NCBI RefSeq assembly: GCF_001941625.1
Contig: NZ_CP016076.1
Location: 4,242,249-4,306,248, forward strand
Source: Actinoalloteichus fjordicus
GTDB lineage: Bacteria > Actinomycetota > Actinomycetes > Mycobacteriales > Pseudonocardiaceae
Direction: 5' to 3'
Length of the DNA stretch: 64,000 nt
A program made the position numbers and the translations under genes. Positions 34,361 to 43,384 of this stretch are shown in pieces. The first letter of the stretch is position 1; every line of letters begins with the position of its first letter. The notes beneath the pieces are model-generated. The model worked only from the letters and a program-made list of their open reading frames with translations. It did no database searches and was not told the DNA's origin.

Positions 34361-35946
34361 TGCTCAAGCCTCTCCTCGGCCTGACGGCGGGAGCGCTGCT
34401 CCTCGCCTCGACGGTCGTTCCCTCTGCCGCCTCGGCAGACCCGGCGATCATCGCCGCGTCGGCCGAGGCGGGCACGGCGGCCGAGTTCCTGGAACGGGAG
34501 TTCGTCCGACTCGACTACGTCTATCCCAGCGCCACCCCTGGTTCCCCCGACGCGGGCCTGCAGGCGGATGCGCTGCTCGGCCTGCATGCGGCGGGCCGCA
34601 CCGGGACGACCTTCGATCTCGGCGTCCGCGCGCTGCGCGAGATGTTCTACAACGGCAACCTCGCCAACTCCGGTGTTCTCGCGAAACGACTGATGGTCGC
34701 CCTGCGGGCCGGGGTCGACCCGGCGGACTGGGGCGTCGACTCCAACGGTGTCCCGATCGACCTGGTGGACCGGCTCACCGCGACGCTCGACGTCGACGGT
34801 CGGTACCGCAACCTGAACGCGGGTGATTACGACCCGCGACGAGACCTGTCGAACACCTTCTCCCAGGCGCTGGCGTTGATCGCCATGGACGAGCACGCCC
34901 GGCACACCGGCACGCCGATCGATCAGCGAGCGAGCATCGACTACCTGGTGCGGCAACAGTGCCCCAGCGGCGGCTTCCGCGCGAACCCCCCGCCCGAGAA
35001 CGTCGGCTCGACCTGCGCGGGCAGCGACGACGCGCTGGTCAGCGTCGACAACACGGCGATGGCCGTCTGGGCGCTGGCCGAGGTCGGCGGTAACGCGGGC
35101 GCCCTGGATCGGGGCGTGCGCTGGCTGCTCGACCGGCAGTACCACGACGGCGCCTTCGGCTTCGACTCCTCCACGCCGGAGCTGATCGAGCAGACCCGCA
35201 ACGCCAACAGCACCGGTCTCGCCGCCCTCGCGCTCACCGTCGCGGACCAGACGGGGCCCGCCGGACGCGCGGGCGGCTGGCTGACCTCGATCCAGCTCCG
35301 TGCCGGTGTCGACCCCGGCGCCATGACCGGCGCGGTCTCCTACTCGGCGCGCGACTACCTGGACGTCCAGACCGACGGGCCGCTGTACTGGAGCCGCGCG
35401 GGCAACCAGGACCGGCTGCGGCGGGCGACCGCGCAGGCGCTGCTCGGGCTGTCGGCGACACCACCCGTCGAGCCGCCCGAGCCGCCGACGACCACGCCGC
35501 CGCCCGAGCCGCCCGACGGCAGTCCCGGCGAGCCGGGACAACCGGGTCAGCCCGGTCAGCCCGGCCTTCCCGGTCAGCCGGGACAACCGGGGCTTCCCGG
35601 GCAGCCCGGGTTACCTGGCGAGCCGGGGTATCCCGGCCAGTCGGGGCTCGGCGGTGATCCGGGCAGTCCCGGTCTCGACGGCGCGCAGGGCGAGGCGGGC
35701 GAGAATCCCGACGCCGTCGATCAGACCCCTCGGGTCGATCCTCCCTTGGCGGTCGCCCAGGAGCCTCGGGCGGTGGACAGGCCGGCCGAGCAGACGGCCG
35801 CGCCTGCGACCTCGTTGGCATTGGTCGGCGACTTCCTGCGCAGTCCCGTCGGGCTGGCGTCCTCGGCGGGCGTGGCGCTGCTGCTGGCGGCGATCAGCTA
35901 CCTGCTGATCAGCAGGCCACGTCGACGGGGCGGAGTGCCGCGATGA
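34360..35946 (+). CDS. Transcobalamin-like alpha6/alpha6 protein with collagen-like stalk and membrane anchor
   Basis: A 528-residue surface protein, probably the B12-binding component. Residues 1-26 are a signal peptide. About 30-365 form repeated helical pairs of the terpene-cyclase/intrinsic-factor fold: [61 protein letters not shown] and [16 protein letters not shown]. The last two resemble the helix signatures of mammalian intrinsic factor and transcobalamin (from memory). A Pro-rich linker follows, then a collagen-like Gly-X-Y run at about 390-446, and a C-terminal membrane helix (about 492-515) with the basic tail [10 protein letters not shown]. It would display the domain outside the cell. 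Overlaps both neighbours. Confidence 0.85.
   Translation: MLKPLLGLTAGALLLASTVVPSAASADPAIIAASAEAGTAAEFLEREFVRLDYVYPSATPGSPDAGLQADALLGLHAAGRTGTTFDLGVRALREMFYNGNLANSGVLAKRLMVALRAGVDPADWGVDSNGVPIDLVDRLTATLDVDGRYRNLNAGDYDPRRDLSNTFSQALALIAMDEHARHTGTPIDQRASIDYLVRQQCPSGGFRANPPPENVGSTCAGSDDALVSVDNTAMAVWALAEVGGNAGALDRGVRWLLDRQYHDGAFGFDSSTPELIEQTRNANSTGLAALALTVADQTGPAGRAGGWLTSIQLRAGVDPGAMTGAVSYSARDYLDVQTDGPLYWSRAGNQDRLRRATAQALLGLSATPPVEPPEPPTTTPPPEPPDGSPGEPGQPGQPGQPGLPGQPGQPGLPGQPGLPGEPGYPGQSGLGGDPGSPGLDGAQGEAGENPDAVDQTPRVDPPLAVAQEPRAVDRPAEQTAAPATSLALVGDFLRSPVGLASSAGVALLLAAISYLLISRPRRRGGVPR
35515..35700 (+). repeat. Collagen-like Gly-X-Y coding repeat
   Basis: Encodes about 19 Gly-X-Y triplets, mostly GQP, GLP and GEP with occasional Tyr and Asp, inside the transcobalamin-like gene. 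At DNA level the units GGTCAGCCC and GGGCTTCCC recur, so the number of repeats may vary between strains. Confidence 0.85.
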
Positions 35947-36821
35947 GACTGACGCGTCTGCTGGGCACGGCGCTGTTCGCCGCCGCCGTCACCCTGGCCG
36001 CCCCGACGCCCGCCCCGGCCGCCGCGCAGGCCTGCACGGCGGAGACCGGCGTCGTGGTGGTCGTGGACTTCGGTTCGCTCGGGGGCACCGTGTCCCGCTG
36101 CGTCCCCGGCACGCCCGAGACGGGATACGCGGCGTTGCAGGAGGCAGGCTTCCGACTCGCGGGCACCGCGCACGACGGTGCCGGGTTCGTCTGCCGCATC
36201 GACGATCGGCCCGGCCCCGATCAGGAACCGTGCGACGACACGCCCTCCGGGGACGCCTACTGGTCGTACTGGATCGACGAGGGCGGCGGCAGCTGGTCGT
36301 ACAGCACACGGGGCGCGATGGCGTCCTATCCCGAGGCCGACCGCGTCGAGGGCTGGTCCTTCGGCGCGGGCGATCCACCGGGGATGACGGGTTCGGCGGC
36401 CAGGGCACGGTTCGCTCCGAGCGGACCAGGCGACGCACCGAATCCCGGCGATCCGGCCCCGCCCGCCGCGCCGGGGGATCCCGCGCCCGGCGGTTCGGCC
36501 GACCGGCCGCATCAGCCTGCGCAGCCCGCCGAGGGCGGTACGGCGCCCACGGACGGGGCCGCCACCGATCCCGAGAACCCGGCCGATCCCACCGAGCAGG
36601 ACGGCGACGAGCAGACCGAGAGCGACACCGAGGCGCCCGCGCTCGACGGGTCGGCGGGTCAGGACCCGTCCGTCGCGGCGGACGGCACCGAGCAGACCGC
36701 CCAGGACGCCACCGGGGCCGGCGGGGTGCCATGGGCGACGATCATCGCGTTCGCCGCGATCTGGGTGCTGGGCATCGGCGCCGGGATCATCGCCCGACGC
36801 CGCCGTCGCGCGGCCGAGTGA
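35943..36821 (+). CDS. Membrane-anchored beta-type domain protein, B12-regulated
   Basis: A 292-residue protein: signal peptide (1 to about 27, ending APAAA), one beta-type domain to about residue 155 with [48 protein letters not shown] and GWSFGAG, a long disordered Pro/Glu/Asp-rich spacer, and a C-terminal membrane helix ([19 protein letters not shown]) with an Arg-rich tail. The domain repeats the motif order of the first operon gene. The ATG overlaps the previous stop by 4 bases. It may cap the ligand bound by the alpha6/alpha6 protein, by analogy to the two-domain transcobalamins; this is inference. Confidence 0.8.
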   Translation: MRLTRLLGTALFAAAVTLAAPTPAPAAAQACTAETGVVVVVDFGSLGGTVSRCVPGTPETGYAALQEAGFRLAGTAHDGAGFVCRIDDRPGPDQEPCDDTPSGDAYWSYWIDEGGGSWSYSTRGAMASYPEADRVEGWSFGAGDPPGMTGSAARARFAPSGPGDAPNPGDPAPPAAPGDPAPGGSADRPHQPAQPAEGGTAPTDGAATDPENPADPTEQDGDEQTESDTEAPALDGSAGQDPSVAADGTEQTAQDATGAGGVPWATIIAFAAIWVLGIGAGIIARRRRRAAE

Positions 36822-36971
36822 GCGGCGGCGGGGCGGAGTCAAGGCAGGGGCGCCGGGACGCTGCGGCGGCCGTGGAGCGGCCCGAGTTCACCCGTGGGTT
36901 GTCGCCATGACCGGGAGTCACAGCCCGAGCCGCAGGCGCCGACCGGCGGCCCGCACTCGACGGACCGGCCC

Positions 36972-37826
36972 TCACACGACGGCCGACCCGTTGAAGAGGA
37001 ACAGCACGATCGCCAGGGCGGCCGTCAGCACGGCGGCCCGGAAGGGTCGTCGGCTGTCCGGCGCAGCGGGCACCGCCGTCCCGGCGATCGCCACCGCCAC
37101 CGCCACCCCGGCGACGATCAGACTGGGCAGATCGATCCGCCCCGGCGTCCCCACCAGCAGCACGCCCACCGCGGCGAGCATCACCAGCGGCGTCAAGGTC
37201 CGACAGGCGGCCCGCCCGATGCGCTGTGGGAATCCCCGCACCCCTGTCGCCAGATCGCCCTCGATGTCGGGCAGTGCGTTGACCAGATGGGCGCCCACGC
37301 CGAGCAGGGCGGCCGTGACGACCGCCCACCACGCGGGCCAGGGCGCGCCGGGCAGCCCGAGCGTCACGAACGCGGGCAGCGTCCCGAAGCCCACGGCGTA
37401 GGTCAACGGGGAGGCGACGGTGCGCTTGAGACCGAGGTTGTAGGCCCAGCCCGCCGCCACCATGCCGAGCAGGTGCACCGAGCCAGCAAGGAGTCCGTTG
37501 GCCAGCGACAGCGGGACGCACACCAGCAGGGCCATCGCCGCGGCCACTCCGACGACGCGCGGCGAGAGCGCCCCGGCGGCCACCGGCTTGTCGCGACGAC
37601 CGGTGAGCACGTCCCGCCGGGCGTCCAGCGCGTCGTTGGACCAGCCGATCGAGAGCTGTCCGGCCAACACCGACGCGGCGACCAACGCCGACCCACCCGC
37701 TCCCCGACCGGTCGCCACGGCCAGCACCGTGGTGAACAGGGTCACCGCCACGGCGGGCTCGGGATGCGCACTGCCGAGCAACGCGCCGAGGCGGGCGGCC
37801 GGAGACGGCCGAGAGATCGGGGACAT
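36972..37826 (-). CDS. UbiA-type prenyltransferase
   Basis: A 284-residue membrane prenyltransferase with about eight helices. The two prenyl-diphosphate motifs are SNDALDARRD and the later DIEGDLATG; SIGWSNDALD and AAGWAYNLGLK are typical of the SCO7190-like subgroup. Such enzymes attach isoprenoid chains to phenols or quinones. No good Shine-Dalgarno was found; ATG 37826 gives MSPISRP, while GTG 37892 would add a TSPASP-repeat. It lies near a type III PKS, an ICMT-like methyltransferase and a FAD reductase and probably acts with them. Confidence 0.82.
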   Translation of the reverse strand: MSPISRPSPAARLGALLGSAHPEPAVAVTLFTTVLAVATGRGAGGSALVAASVLAGQLSIGWSNDALDARRDVLTGRRDKPVAAGALSPRVVGVAAAMALLVCVPLSLANGLLAGSVHLLGMVAAGWAYNLGLKRTVASPLTYAVGFGTLPAFVTLGLPGAPWPAWWAVVTAALLGVGAHLVNALPDIEGDLATGVRGFPQRIGRAACRTLTPLVMLAAVGVLLVGTPGRIDLPSLIVAGVAVAVAIAGTAVPAAPDSRRPFRAAVLTAALAIVLFLFNGSAVV

Positions 37827-38109
37827 CGGGGAGGCCGGAGACGTCGGAGAGGCCGGGGACGTCGACGGGGCGGAACGAGGTCGCAGGTCCACCAGCCCAG
37901 TGATACACGCGAAACGCCTCGGCCCGGGCGGTCCCACGCCGACCGGGCAGCGAGTTTCGCCGAGCTGGCGGCCAGATCCGACCCGGCCCAGCCGAGGAGA
38001 CCGGCGAGATCGGCACGCCGACGGCAGGCGGGTTCCGGCCGATGCCCGTTATCTTCGGAGGAAGATCCTCGAGAGATCGACCCCTGACCATCGACGACGG
38101 GTAGTCCGA
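37827..38109. other. Divergent spacer UbiA / ICMT-like gene
   Basis: Carries a run of imperfect GGAGACGTCGGAGAGGCCGGGGAC repeats (37827-37865, encoding the alternative Ser-Pro-rich N-terminus of the UbiA protein) and presumably both promoters. Nothing else recognised. Confidence 0.4.
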
Positions 38110-38625
38110 ATGCTGTGGTACATCCTGCTCGTCCTGGCCGTCGCGCTGGAACGGCTCGCCGAACTCGTCGTGGCACAGCGCAACGGTCGACGAAGTCTGG
38201 CACGGGGCGCGGTGGAGTCGGGTCGAGGCCACTATCCGGTGATGGTCGTCCTGCACACCGGGCTGCTCGTCGCGTGCCTGGCCGAGGCCGTCCTGCTCGA
38301 CCGGCCGTTCATCCCCGCCCTGGGCGTCCCGATGCTCGCGCTGGTGGTGCTGGCCCAGGCCCTGCGCTGGTGGTGCATCGTCTCGCTCGGCGACGCCTGG
38401 AACACCCGCGTCCTGGTCGTGCCCGGCGCCGAGCCCGTCCGCAGCGGCCCGTACCGCTTCCTTCGGCATCCCAACTACGTCGCGGTGGTCGTGGAGATCA
38501 TCGCGCTGCCGCTGGTGCACTCGGCCTGGTTGACGGCGCTGACCTTCACCGTGGCCAACGCCGCGCTGCTCACGGTCCGCATCCGCTGTGAGGACAGGGC
38601 GCTGGCGCAGCTCGCGACCGCATGA
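38110..38625 (+). CDS. ICMT-like membrane methyltransferase
   Basis: A 171-residue membrane protein of the isoprenylcysteine carboxyl methyltransferase family, which in actinobacteria methylates phenolic lipids rather than prenyl-cysteine. Four helices start at residue 2 (WYILLVLAVALERLAELVV). The SAM-binding C-terminal signature includes GPYRFLRHPNYVAVV. In Streptomyces the SrsB-type enzyme next to a type III PKS has this role. The stop overlaps the FAD reductase start by 4 bases, so the two are coupled. Confidence 0.85.
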   Translation: MLWYILLVLAVALERLAELVVAQRNGRRSLARGAVESGRGHYPVMVVLHTGLLVACLAEAVLLDRPFIPALGVPMLALVVLAQALRWWCIVSLGDAWNTRVLVVPGAEPVRSGPYRFLRHPNYVAVVVEIIALPLVHSAWLTALTFTVANAALLTVRIRCEDRALAQLATA

Positions 38626-39659
38626 GTCTCGACCACGATCTGCTGATCGCGGGCGGCGGGCCCGCCGGACTGGCCACCGCCCTGTACGCCGTGCGGGCAG
38701 GCCTGCGGCCGGTGGTGATCGAGCCGCGCGCGGCCCCGACGGACAAGGCCTGCGGCGAGGGGCTGCTGCCCGGTGCGGTGCGGGCGCTGACCGCGCTGGG
38801 CGTGCCGGTGCCCGGCCATCGGATCGACGGCATCAGCTACATCCAGGGCGATCGGCAGGTGCGGGCGGCCTTCCGCGCGGGCCCCGGTCTCGGGGTGCGG
38901 CGGACCGTGCTCCACGCGGCCTTGCATCAGGCGGTGCTGGACGCGGGCGTGCCGATCCTGCCCACCCGAGTCGACGAGGTGCGGGTGGACGCGACGGGGG
39001 TGACCGCGCTCGGCCCGGACCTGCGCGGCCGCTGGCTGGCAGCCGCCGACGGGCTGCACTCGCCGACGGCCCGCGCGCTCGGCCTCCGGACCGAGGACAC
39101 CCGCCCGGCCCGATTCGGACTGCGCAGGCACTATGCCGTCGCCCCGCCCTCCTCGGCCGTCGAGGTCCACTATGGACCGTTTGGCGAGGCCTATCTGACT
39201 CCGCTCGGGCCCGAACTCACCGGAGTCGCCCTGCTGACCAGCCGCCGAGCGCCGTTCGGTGAGCAGCTGGCCGAGTATCCCGCGCTGCTCGCACGATTCC
39301 CGGCGGCGTCGGCCGTCACCGCCGTGCGCGGCGCGGGACCGCTGCGACAACGGATGCGACGGCGGGTCGCGGGCGGCGGCCGGGTGCTGTTCGTCGGCGA
39401 CGCGGCAGGCTATGTGGACGCGCTGACCGGTGAGGGCATCACCTTGGCCATGGCGGGCGCGGCGGCACTGGTGGACAGCCTGCGCCGGGATCGGCCGCAG
39501 GAGTACGAACGCGCCTGGCTGCGCGCGACCCGACGCCACCGGCTGCTGACGGAGTGTCTGGTGCTGGCCAGGGCGAACCCGCTCACCGCAGGCCGGATCG
39601 TCCCGGCCGCCGAGCGCCTGCCCTCGGTGTTCGGCGCCGTCGTCAACGCACTGGCGTGA
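38622..39659 (+). CDS. FAD-dependent oxidoreductase (geranylgeranyl-reductase / hydroxylase family)
   Basis: A 345-residue flavoprotein. The Rossmann motif IAGGGPAGLATALYAV opens it, ADGLHSPTARALGL is the middle motif and FVGDAAGYVDALTGEGI the second FAD motif. The sequence fits the group shared by geranylgeranyl reductases and the SrsC-type hydroxylase that oxidises alkylresorcinols to quinones. Given the adjacent type III PKS and methyltransferase, hydroxylation of a phenolic lipid is the best guess; isoprenoid reduction is the alternative. Confidence 0.87.
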   Translation: MSLDHDLLIAGGGPAGLATALYAVRAGLRPVVIEPRAAPTDKACGEGLLPGAVRALTALGVPVPGHRIDGISYIQGDRQVRAAFRAGPGLGVRRTVLHAALHQAVLDAGVPILPTRVDEVRVDATGVTALGPDLRGRWLAAADGLHSPTARALGLRTEDTRPARFGLRRHYAVAPPSSAVEVHYGPFGEAYLTPLGPELTGVALLTSRRAPFGEQLAEYPALLARFPAASAVTAVRGAGPLRQRMRRRVAGGGRVLFVGDAAGYVDALTGEGITLAMAGAAALVDSLRRDRPQEYERAWLRATRRHRLLTECLVLARANPLTAGRIVPAAERLPSVFGAVVNALA

Positions 39660-39827
39660 GCGAGGTGGCGGGCCGTAGGCGCAGGGTCGAGCGGAACGTG
39701 ACCGCAGTGTTGTCCACAGAGGACGAATCGATCGGTGCGTTCCCTGCACAGAAGTCAGGTCGCGAGTCCGCCTACCATGGAGCATCACAGATGAATAACG
39801 CCCGAGCTGCGCCGCAGGTGGCGAAGG
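39660..39827. other. Upstream flank of the CRISPR array
   Basis: About 170 bases between the FAD gene and the first CRISPR repeat, less GC-rich than its surroundings (e.g. AGCATCACAGATGAATAACG at 39781). It may contain the leader, but orientation is not fixed by this alone. Confidence 0.4.
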
Positions 39828-40038
39828 GCAAGCCCCGCGCAGGCGGGGGTGGTCCGACCATCGCGGAGCGGTCGTCGCAGGTCCGGGTGTAAGCCCCGCG
39901 CAAGCGGGGGTGGTCCGGGCAAGGACGCGCAGCTGTCGTGCAACCGTGCGTAAGCCCCGCGCAAGCGGGGGTGGTCCACCGCCGAGGCTGATCTCCGACA
40001 GCAGAGTTGCGTAAGCCCCGCGCAAGCGGGGATGGCCC
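39828..40038. CRISPR. Orphan CRISPR array, type I-E-like, 4 repeats
   Basis: Four 28-base repeats at 39828-39855, 39889-39916, 39950-39977 and 40011-40038 are separated by three unique spacers of exactly 33 bases. The repeat has a CCCCGC-GCAA-GCGGGG hairpin and ends GGTGGTCC, as in actinobacterial type I-E repeats. Repeats 2 and 3 are identical; repeat 1 differs at two positions and repeat 4 at two, so both ends have decayed. No cas gene lies in the window. Confidence 0.93.
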
Positions 40039-40268
40039 GATGTCAGCCGGGATGGTGGGCAGTTCGTCGGGGTGGGCCGCACCAGGAGGCAGAGGACTTC
40101 GACCAACTCACTCCGGCAAGGTCAAGAGCCTTCGCAAGCCGGAACGCCCCGCCCGCCCGTCGGCGCCCCGGCGAAGCAGGTCTCCGGCACGCGGCCGAGA
40201 TGGGCCGGACCACCAACGGACGGCGTCGGGCTTCTCTGCCCGGCCAGCCTGCCCCGGCGGTTCGGCGT
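40039..40268. other. Flank between CRISPR array and PKS gene
   Basis: About 230 bases downstream of the last repeat with no gene. No further repeat remnants were found at the 61-base period. Confidence 0.4.
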
Positions 40269-41756
40269 TCACCAGCGCAGCAGCACGAGTTCCGCGCAGA
40301 AGCCGGGGCCCATCGCGAGCAGCAGGCCCGGTGTCCCGGCGGGCGGGCGGGGTTGGGCGAGGGTTCTTCGCAGCACGTCGAGGACCGAGGCCGAGGAGAG
40401 GTTGCCCAGGGCCGACAGCGACTCCCGGGTGTGCGCCAGCGCGGTGGCGGGCAGTGCGAGCGAATCGGTGACGGCGTCGATGACCTTCGGCCCGCCCGGA
40501 TGGCAGATCCACGTCCCGACGTCCTCGGCGACCAGGCCGTGATCGGCGAGGAAGCCGACGACGTCCTTGCTGAGGAACTCGCGCGCGATGGTCGGGACGT
40601 CGGCGGAGAGCACCAGACGGAAGCCGCTGGCGCCGATGTCCCAGCCCATGACGTCCTCGGTGTCGGGGTAGAGCCTGCTGCGGGTCGCGATGATCTCGGG
40701 CAGCGCACCGACGCCGTCGGCGGGACGAAGGCCTTCGACGGATCGTCGCTGCGGGACGAGACGCGCGGCGCCGACGTCGGACCCGCCGCCGTCGGCCGCC
40801 TCTGCGGGCGCCGCGTTGGACACGGCAGGCCCGGCAGTGCCCGGTAGGGCTGCGTGCCCCGCCTCGGCGCCGTCCCGCTCGGCGCTCCCCGGTCGGCTGC
40901 CGCTGCCGCTCATCCGAATGCCACCCGGCACGCCGGACCCGGACGTGTTCCCCACGTCCTCGCCGGGCGCCGCCCGCATCACCCCCGATGCGGTCACCCC
41001 CGATCGGGTGCGGCCCGTGGCTGCGGGCCCGGCCTCGGGACGGTCGTCGAACCCGGCAGCGCCTCGACGATTCCCCCCGAGGAGCACGACGGCGGCCGCG
41101 CCGTCGCCGAACAGGCTGCTGCCGACGACGTTGGCAACGGAGACGTCGTCGCGCTGCAGGGTCAGCGAGCACAGCTCCACGGCGAGCAGCACGGCCACCT
41201 GATCCGGCCAGGCCCGCAGGTAGTCGGCCACCCGCGCGATGCCCGCCGCGCCCGCGACGCAGCCGAGGCCGAACATCGGAATCCGTTTCACGTCCTCGCG
41301 GAGGCCCAGCCGCCGGGCCAGCCGAGCCTCCAGCGAGGGGACGGCGAGCCCCGTCACCGTCGTGGACACCACGAGGTCGACCTCGTCCGGGCTGATCCCC
41401 GCCTCCGCCAGCGCCCGGCGGACGGCCCGCTCGCCGAGTTCGAGCGCGGCCGTCAGATAGGCCTCGTTGGCCTCGGTGAAGCTCGCGAGTGCGCGCAGTT
41501 GTTCGAGTGGAACCGCGAAGTGCCGGGTGTCCACCCCGGCGTTGTCGGAGATCCGCTCCGCAGCCCGGCGCCTCGGGCTCCCGACCGGGAGGAACTCGTC
41601 GACGAAGGCCGCCAGGATCTCCTCCTGGCGGTAGACGTGCTCGGGCAGGGCCGTGGCGGCCGACGCGATCCGAGGCGGCGGGGCCGTCCGCAGCGCGTCG
41701 GCTCCTCGCCCCCGATCCTCGTCCTGACTGCGGCGCGTCCCCGTGACCTGAGACAT
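40269..41756 (-). CDS. Type III polyketide synthase with a large internal insertion
   Basis: Chalcone-synthase-like enzyme making phenolic or pyrone polyketides from acyl starter and malonyl-CoA. The catalytic triad is complete: Cys166 in FGLGCVAGAAG, His419 in WICHPGGPKV and Asn452 in LGNLSSASV. At 495 residues it is about 120 longer than the usual 350-390: residues 229-352, between VVLLGG and PEIIATRSRLYP, are a Gly/Ala/Ser/Pro-rich insertion with no family similarity that I recognise. ATG 41756 has GGAAGG 6 bases upstream. With the UbiA, ICMT-like and FAD genes it forms a probable phenolic-lipid or meroterpenoid-quinone pathway. Confidence 0.9.
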   Translation of the reverse strand: MSQVTGTRRSQDEDRGRGADALRTAPPPRIASAATALPEHVYRQEEILAAFVDEFLPVGSPRRRAAERISDNAGVDTRHFAVPLEQLRALASFTEANEAYLTAALELGERAVRRALAEAGISPDEVDLVVSTTVTGLAVPSLEARLARRLGLREDVKRIPMFGLGCVAGAAGIARVADYLRAWPDQVAVLLAVELCSLTLQRDDVSVANVVGSSLFGDGAAAVVLLGGNRRGAAGFDDRPEAGPAATGRTRSGVTASGVMRAAPGEDVGNTSGSGVPGGIRMSGSGSRPGSAERDGAEAGHAALPGTAGPAVSNAAPAEAADGGGSDVGAARLVPQRRSVEGLRPADGVGALPEIIATRSRLYPDTEDVMGWDIGASGFRLVLSADVPTIAREFLSKDVVGFLADHGLVAEDVGTWICHPGGPKVIDAVTDSLALPATALAHTRESLSALGNLSSASVLDVLRRTLAQPRPPAGTPGLLLAMGPGFCAELVLLRW

Positions 41757-42268
41757 CGACATCCTTCCCGCTCGCGTCGCCGATCCCCACCGGATCGAGA
41801 TCCGATGCGGCCTTCCGGTGCGATGGGCACCCGATCGTGTCCCGGTACCGCGCACCCGTCCTCCGCCAACGGCGACGGACCGGCATCGACACGCCGAGCG
41901 CCGCCCACCGACGAGGTGAAAGGTGAACCGTCGACCTTCATCATCCATGGGTTCTCGGCGCGGGGCAGTCGTGAGCACGCTCGGATCGGCGGGACAGACG
42001 CTTGTGGGCGAAGCACGGTGGTGTCGGAACAGGGCCGACGTGGCGTGCGGTCGCCCGGAGGTTCGGGGATCGCCTGCCGGGCGACCCGCCCGCCCGGACA
42101 CGGTGCGTGACCGCTCTGGGCCCGCGTCATGCTGCGACAGCACGCCGCCGGGGCCCACGGTCGAGCGATCAGCGGCGACCCGTGTCCCGACCGCGCCGCG
42201 CGGGATGATCTCGTGAGCATCCGACGCACCGACCGGAGTGCGCGACTCGGGAGCAGGAGAGGCGGGCT
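41757..42268. other. Divergent region PKS / CobW, nothing recognised
   Basis: Five hundred bases containing both promoters. The frames open here continue the PKS frame upstream of its ribosome binding site and are not supported as coding. No clear operator. Confidence 0.35.
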
Positions 42269-43384
42269 GTGGCAGGCAGAGCAGGGGCGCGTATCCCCGT
42301 CGTCATCGTCGCGGGGTTCCTCGGCGCGGGGAAGACGACGCTGCTGAACCATCTGTTGACCAATCGGGCCGGGGTGCGGATCGGCGTCGTGGTCAACGAC
42401 TTCGGCAGTATCGAGATCGACGCGATGACAGTGGCGGGCCAGGTCGACTCGATGATCTCGCTCGGCAACGGTTGTCTCTGCTGCGCGGTGGACACCAGCA
42501 CGATGGACGAGCTGCTCGACCGGCTGGCCCGGCCCTCGGCCGGGATCGACGTCATCGTGATCGAGGCGAGCGGGCTGGCCGAGCCGCGCGACATGATCAG
42601 ACTCGTGCTGGCCAGCGAGAACCCGCGCGTCGAGTACGGCGGGCTCGTCGAGGTGGTCGACGCCGCCGAGTTCGAGAGCACGCGGTCTCGGCATCCCGAG
42701 CTGGGCACCAGACTGTCGTTGGCCGATCTCATCGTGGTGAACAAGGCCGACCGAATGCCCGTCGAGGCGCGGCCCGCGCTGCTCGCGACGGTGCGGGCGT
42801 CGAGCCCCGGCACGCCCGTGATCACGACCTCCCACGGCCGGGTCGATCCAGAACTCCTCTTCGAGCCGCCGGATCGGCCTCGCCCCACCGAGCGGTTTGG
42901 CCAGCTCTCCTTCGATCAGCTCACCTTCGAGGACGGCGACGCCGGGCGCTCCGGTGCTTGCGAGGCCGGGCCCGACTCGGGACGACGCGAAGGCGGGCAA
43001 CACGACGACGGCTGCGCGGACACCGCCCATCTGCACCACGCCTACGAGACCGTCTCCTTCACCTCCGACACGCCGCTGCACCCCCGACGGCTGATGGCCT
43101 TCCTCGACGACCGGCCGCCGGGGCTGTACCGGATGAAGGGCTTCGTCTACTTCGGGGTCACCGGCTACCGGCAGAAGTTCGGCCTGCACACCGTCGGCGC
43201 GTTCCTGCGCTTCCGACGCTCCCGATGGTCGGCAGGCGAGGACCGCACCACCCGGCTGGTGCTGATCGGCTCGGGGATCGACGCCGAGGCCGTCCGCGCG
43301 GCGCTGGCGGCCTGCGTCGAACCACGATCGGCCGAGGTGACCGAGCAGGACATGCTCTGCGTGCTGAAGTTCGTCGAGTCCTGA
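42269..43384 (+). CDS. CobW/COG0523 family GTPase (metal chaperone type)
   Basis: A 371-residue P-loop GTPase. Walker A is GFLGAGKTT, the metal-binding motif is NGCLCCAV (CxCC), the guanine motif is VNKADRMP, and a CobW C-terminal domain starts near HAYETVSFTSDTPLH. COG0523 proteins insert or allocate zinc or cobalt; this one has a linker with HDDGCADTAHLHH, suited to metal binding. GTG 42269 is the start. A B12-related role is not implied by the name; a zinc role is at least as likely. No metal-responsive operator was recognised. Confidence 0.88.
   Translation: MAGRAGARIPVVIVAGFLGAGKTTLLNHLLTNRAGVRIGVVVNDFGSIEIDAMTVAGQVDSMISLGNGCLCCAVDTSTMDELLDRLARPSAGIDVIVIEASGLAEPRDMIRLVLASENPRVEYGGLVEVVDAAEFESTRSRHPELGTRLSLADLIVVNKADRMPVEARPALLATVRASSPGTPVITTSHGRVDPELLFEPPDRPRPTERFGQLSFDQLTFEDGDAGRSGACEAGPDSGRREGGQHDDGCADTAHLHHAYETVSFTSDTPLHPRRLMAFLDDRPPGLYRMKGFVYFGVTGYRQKFGLHTVGAFLRFRRSRWSAGEDRTTRLVLIGSGIDAEAVRAALAACVEPRSAEVTEQDMLCVLKFVES

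Noticed and set aside
33535-43384. Idea that the CobW gene belongs to the B12 operon
   Set aside because: It lies 5 kb away behind the PKS genes without a riboswitch, and COG0523 proteins often serve zinc; no link beyond the name.
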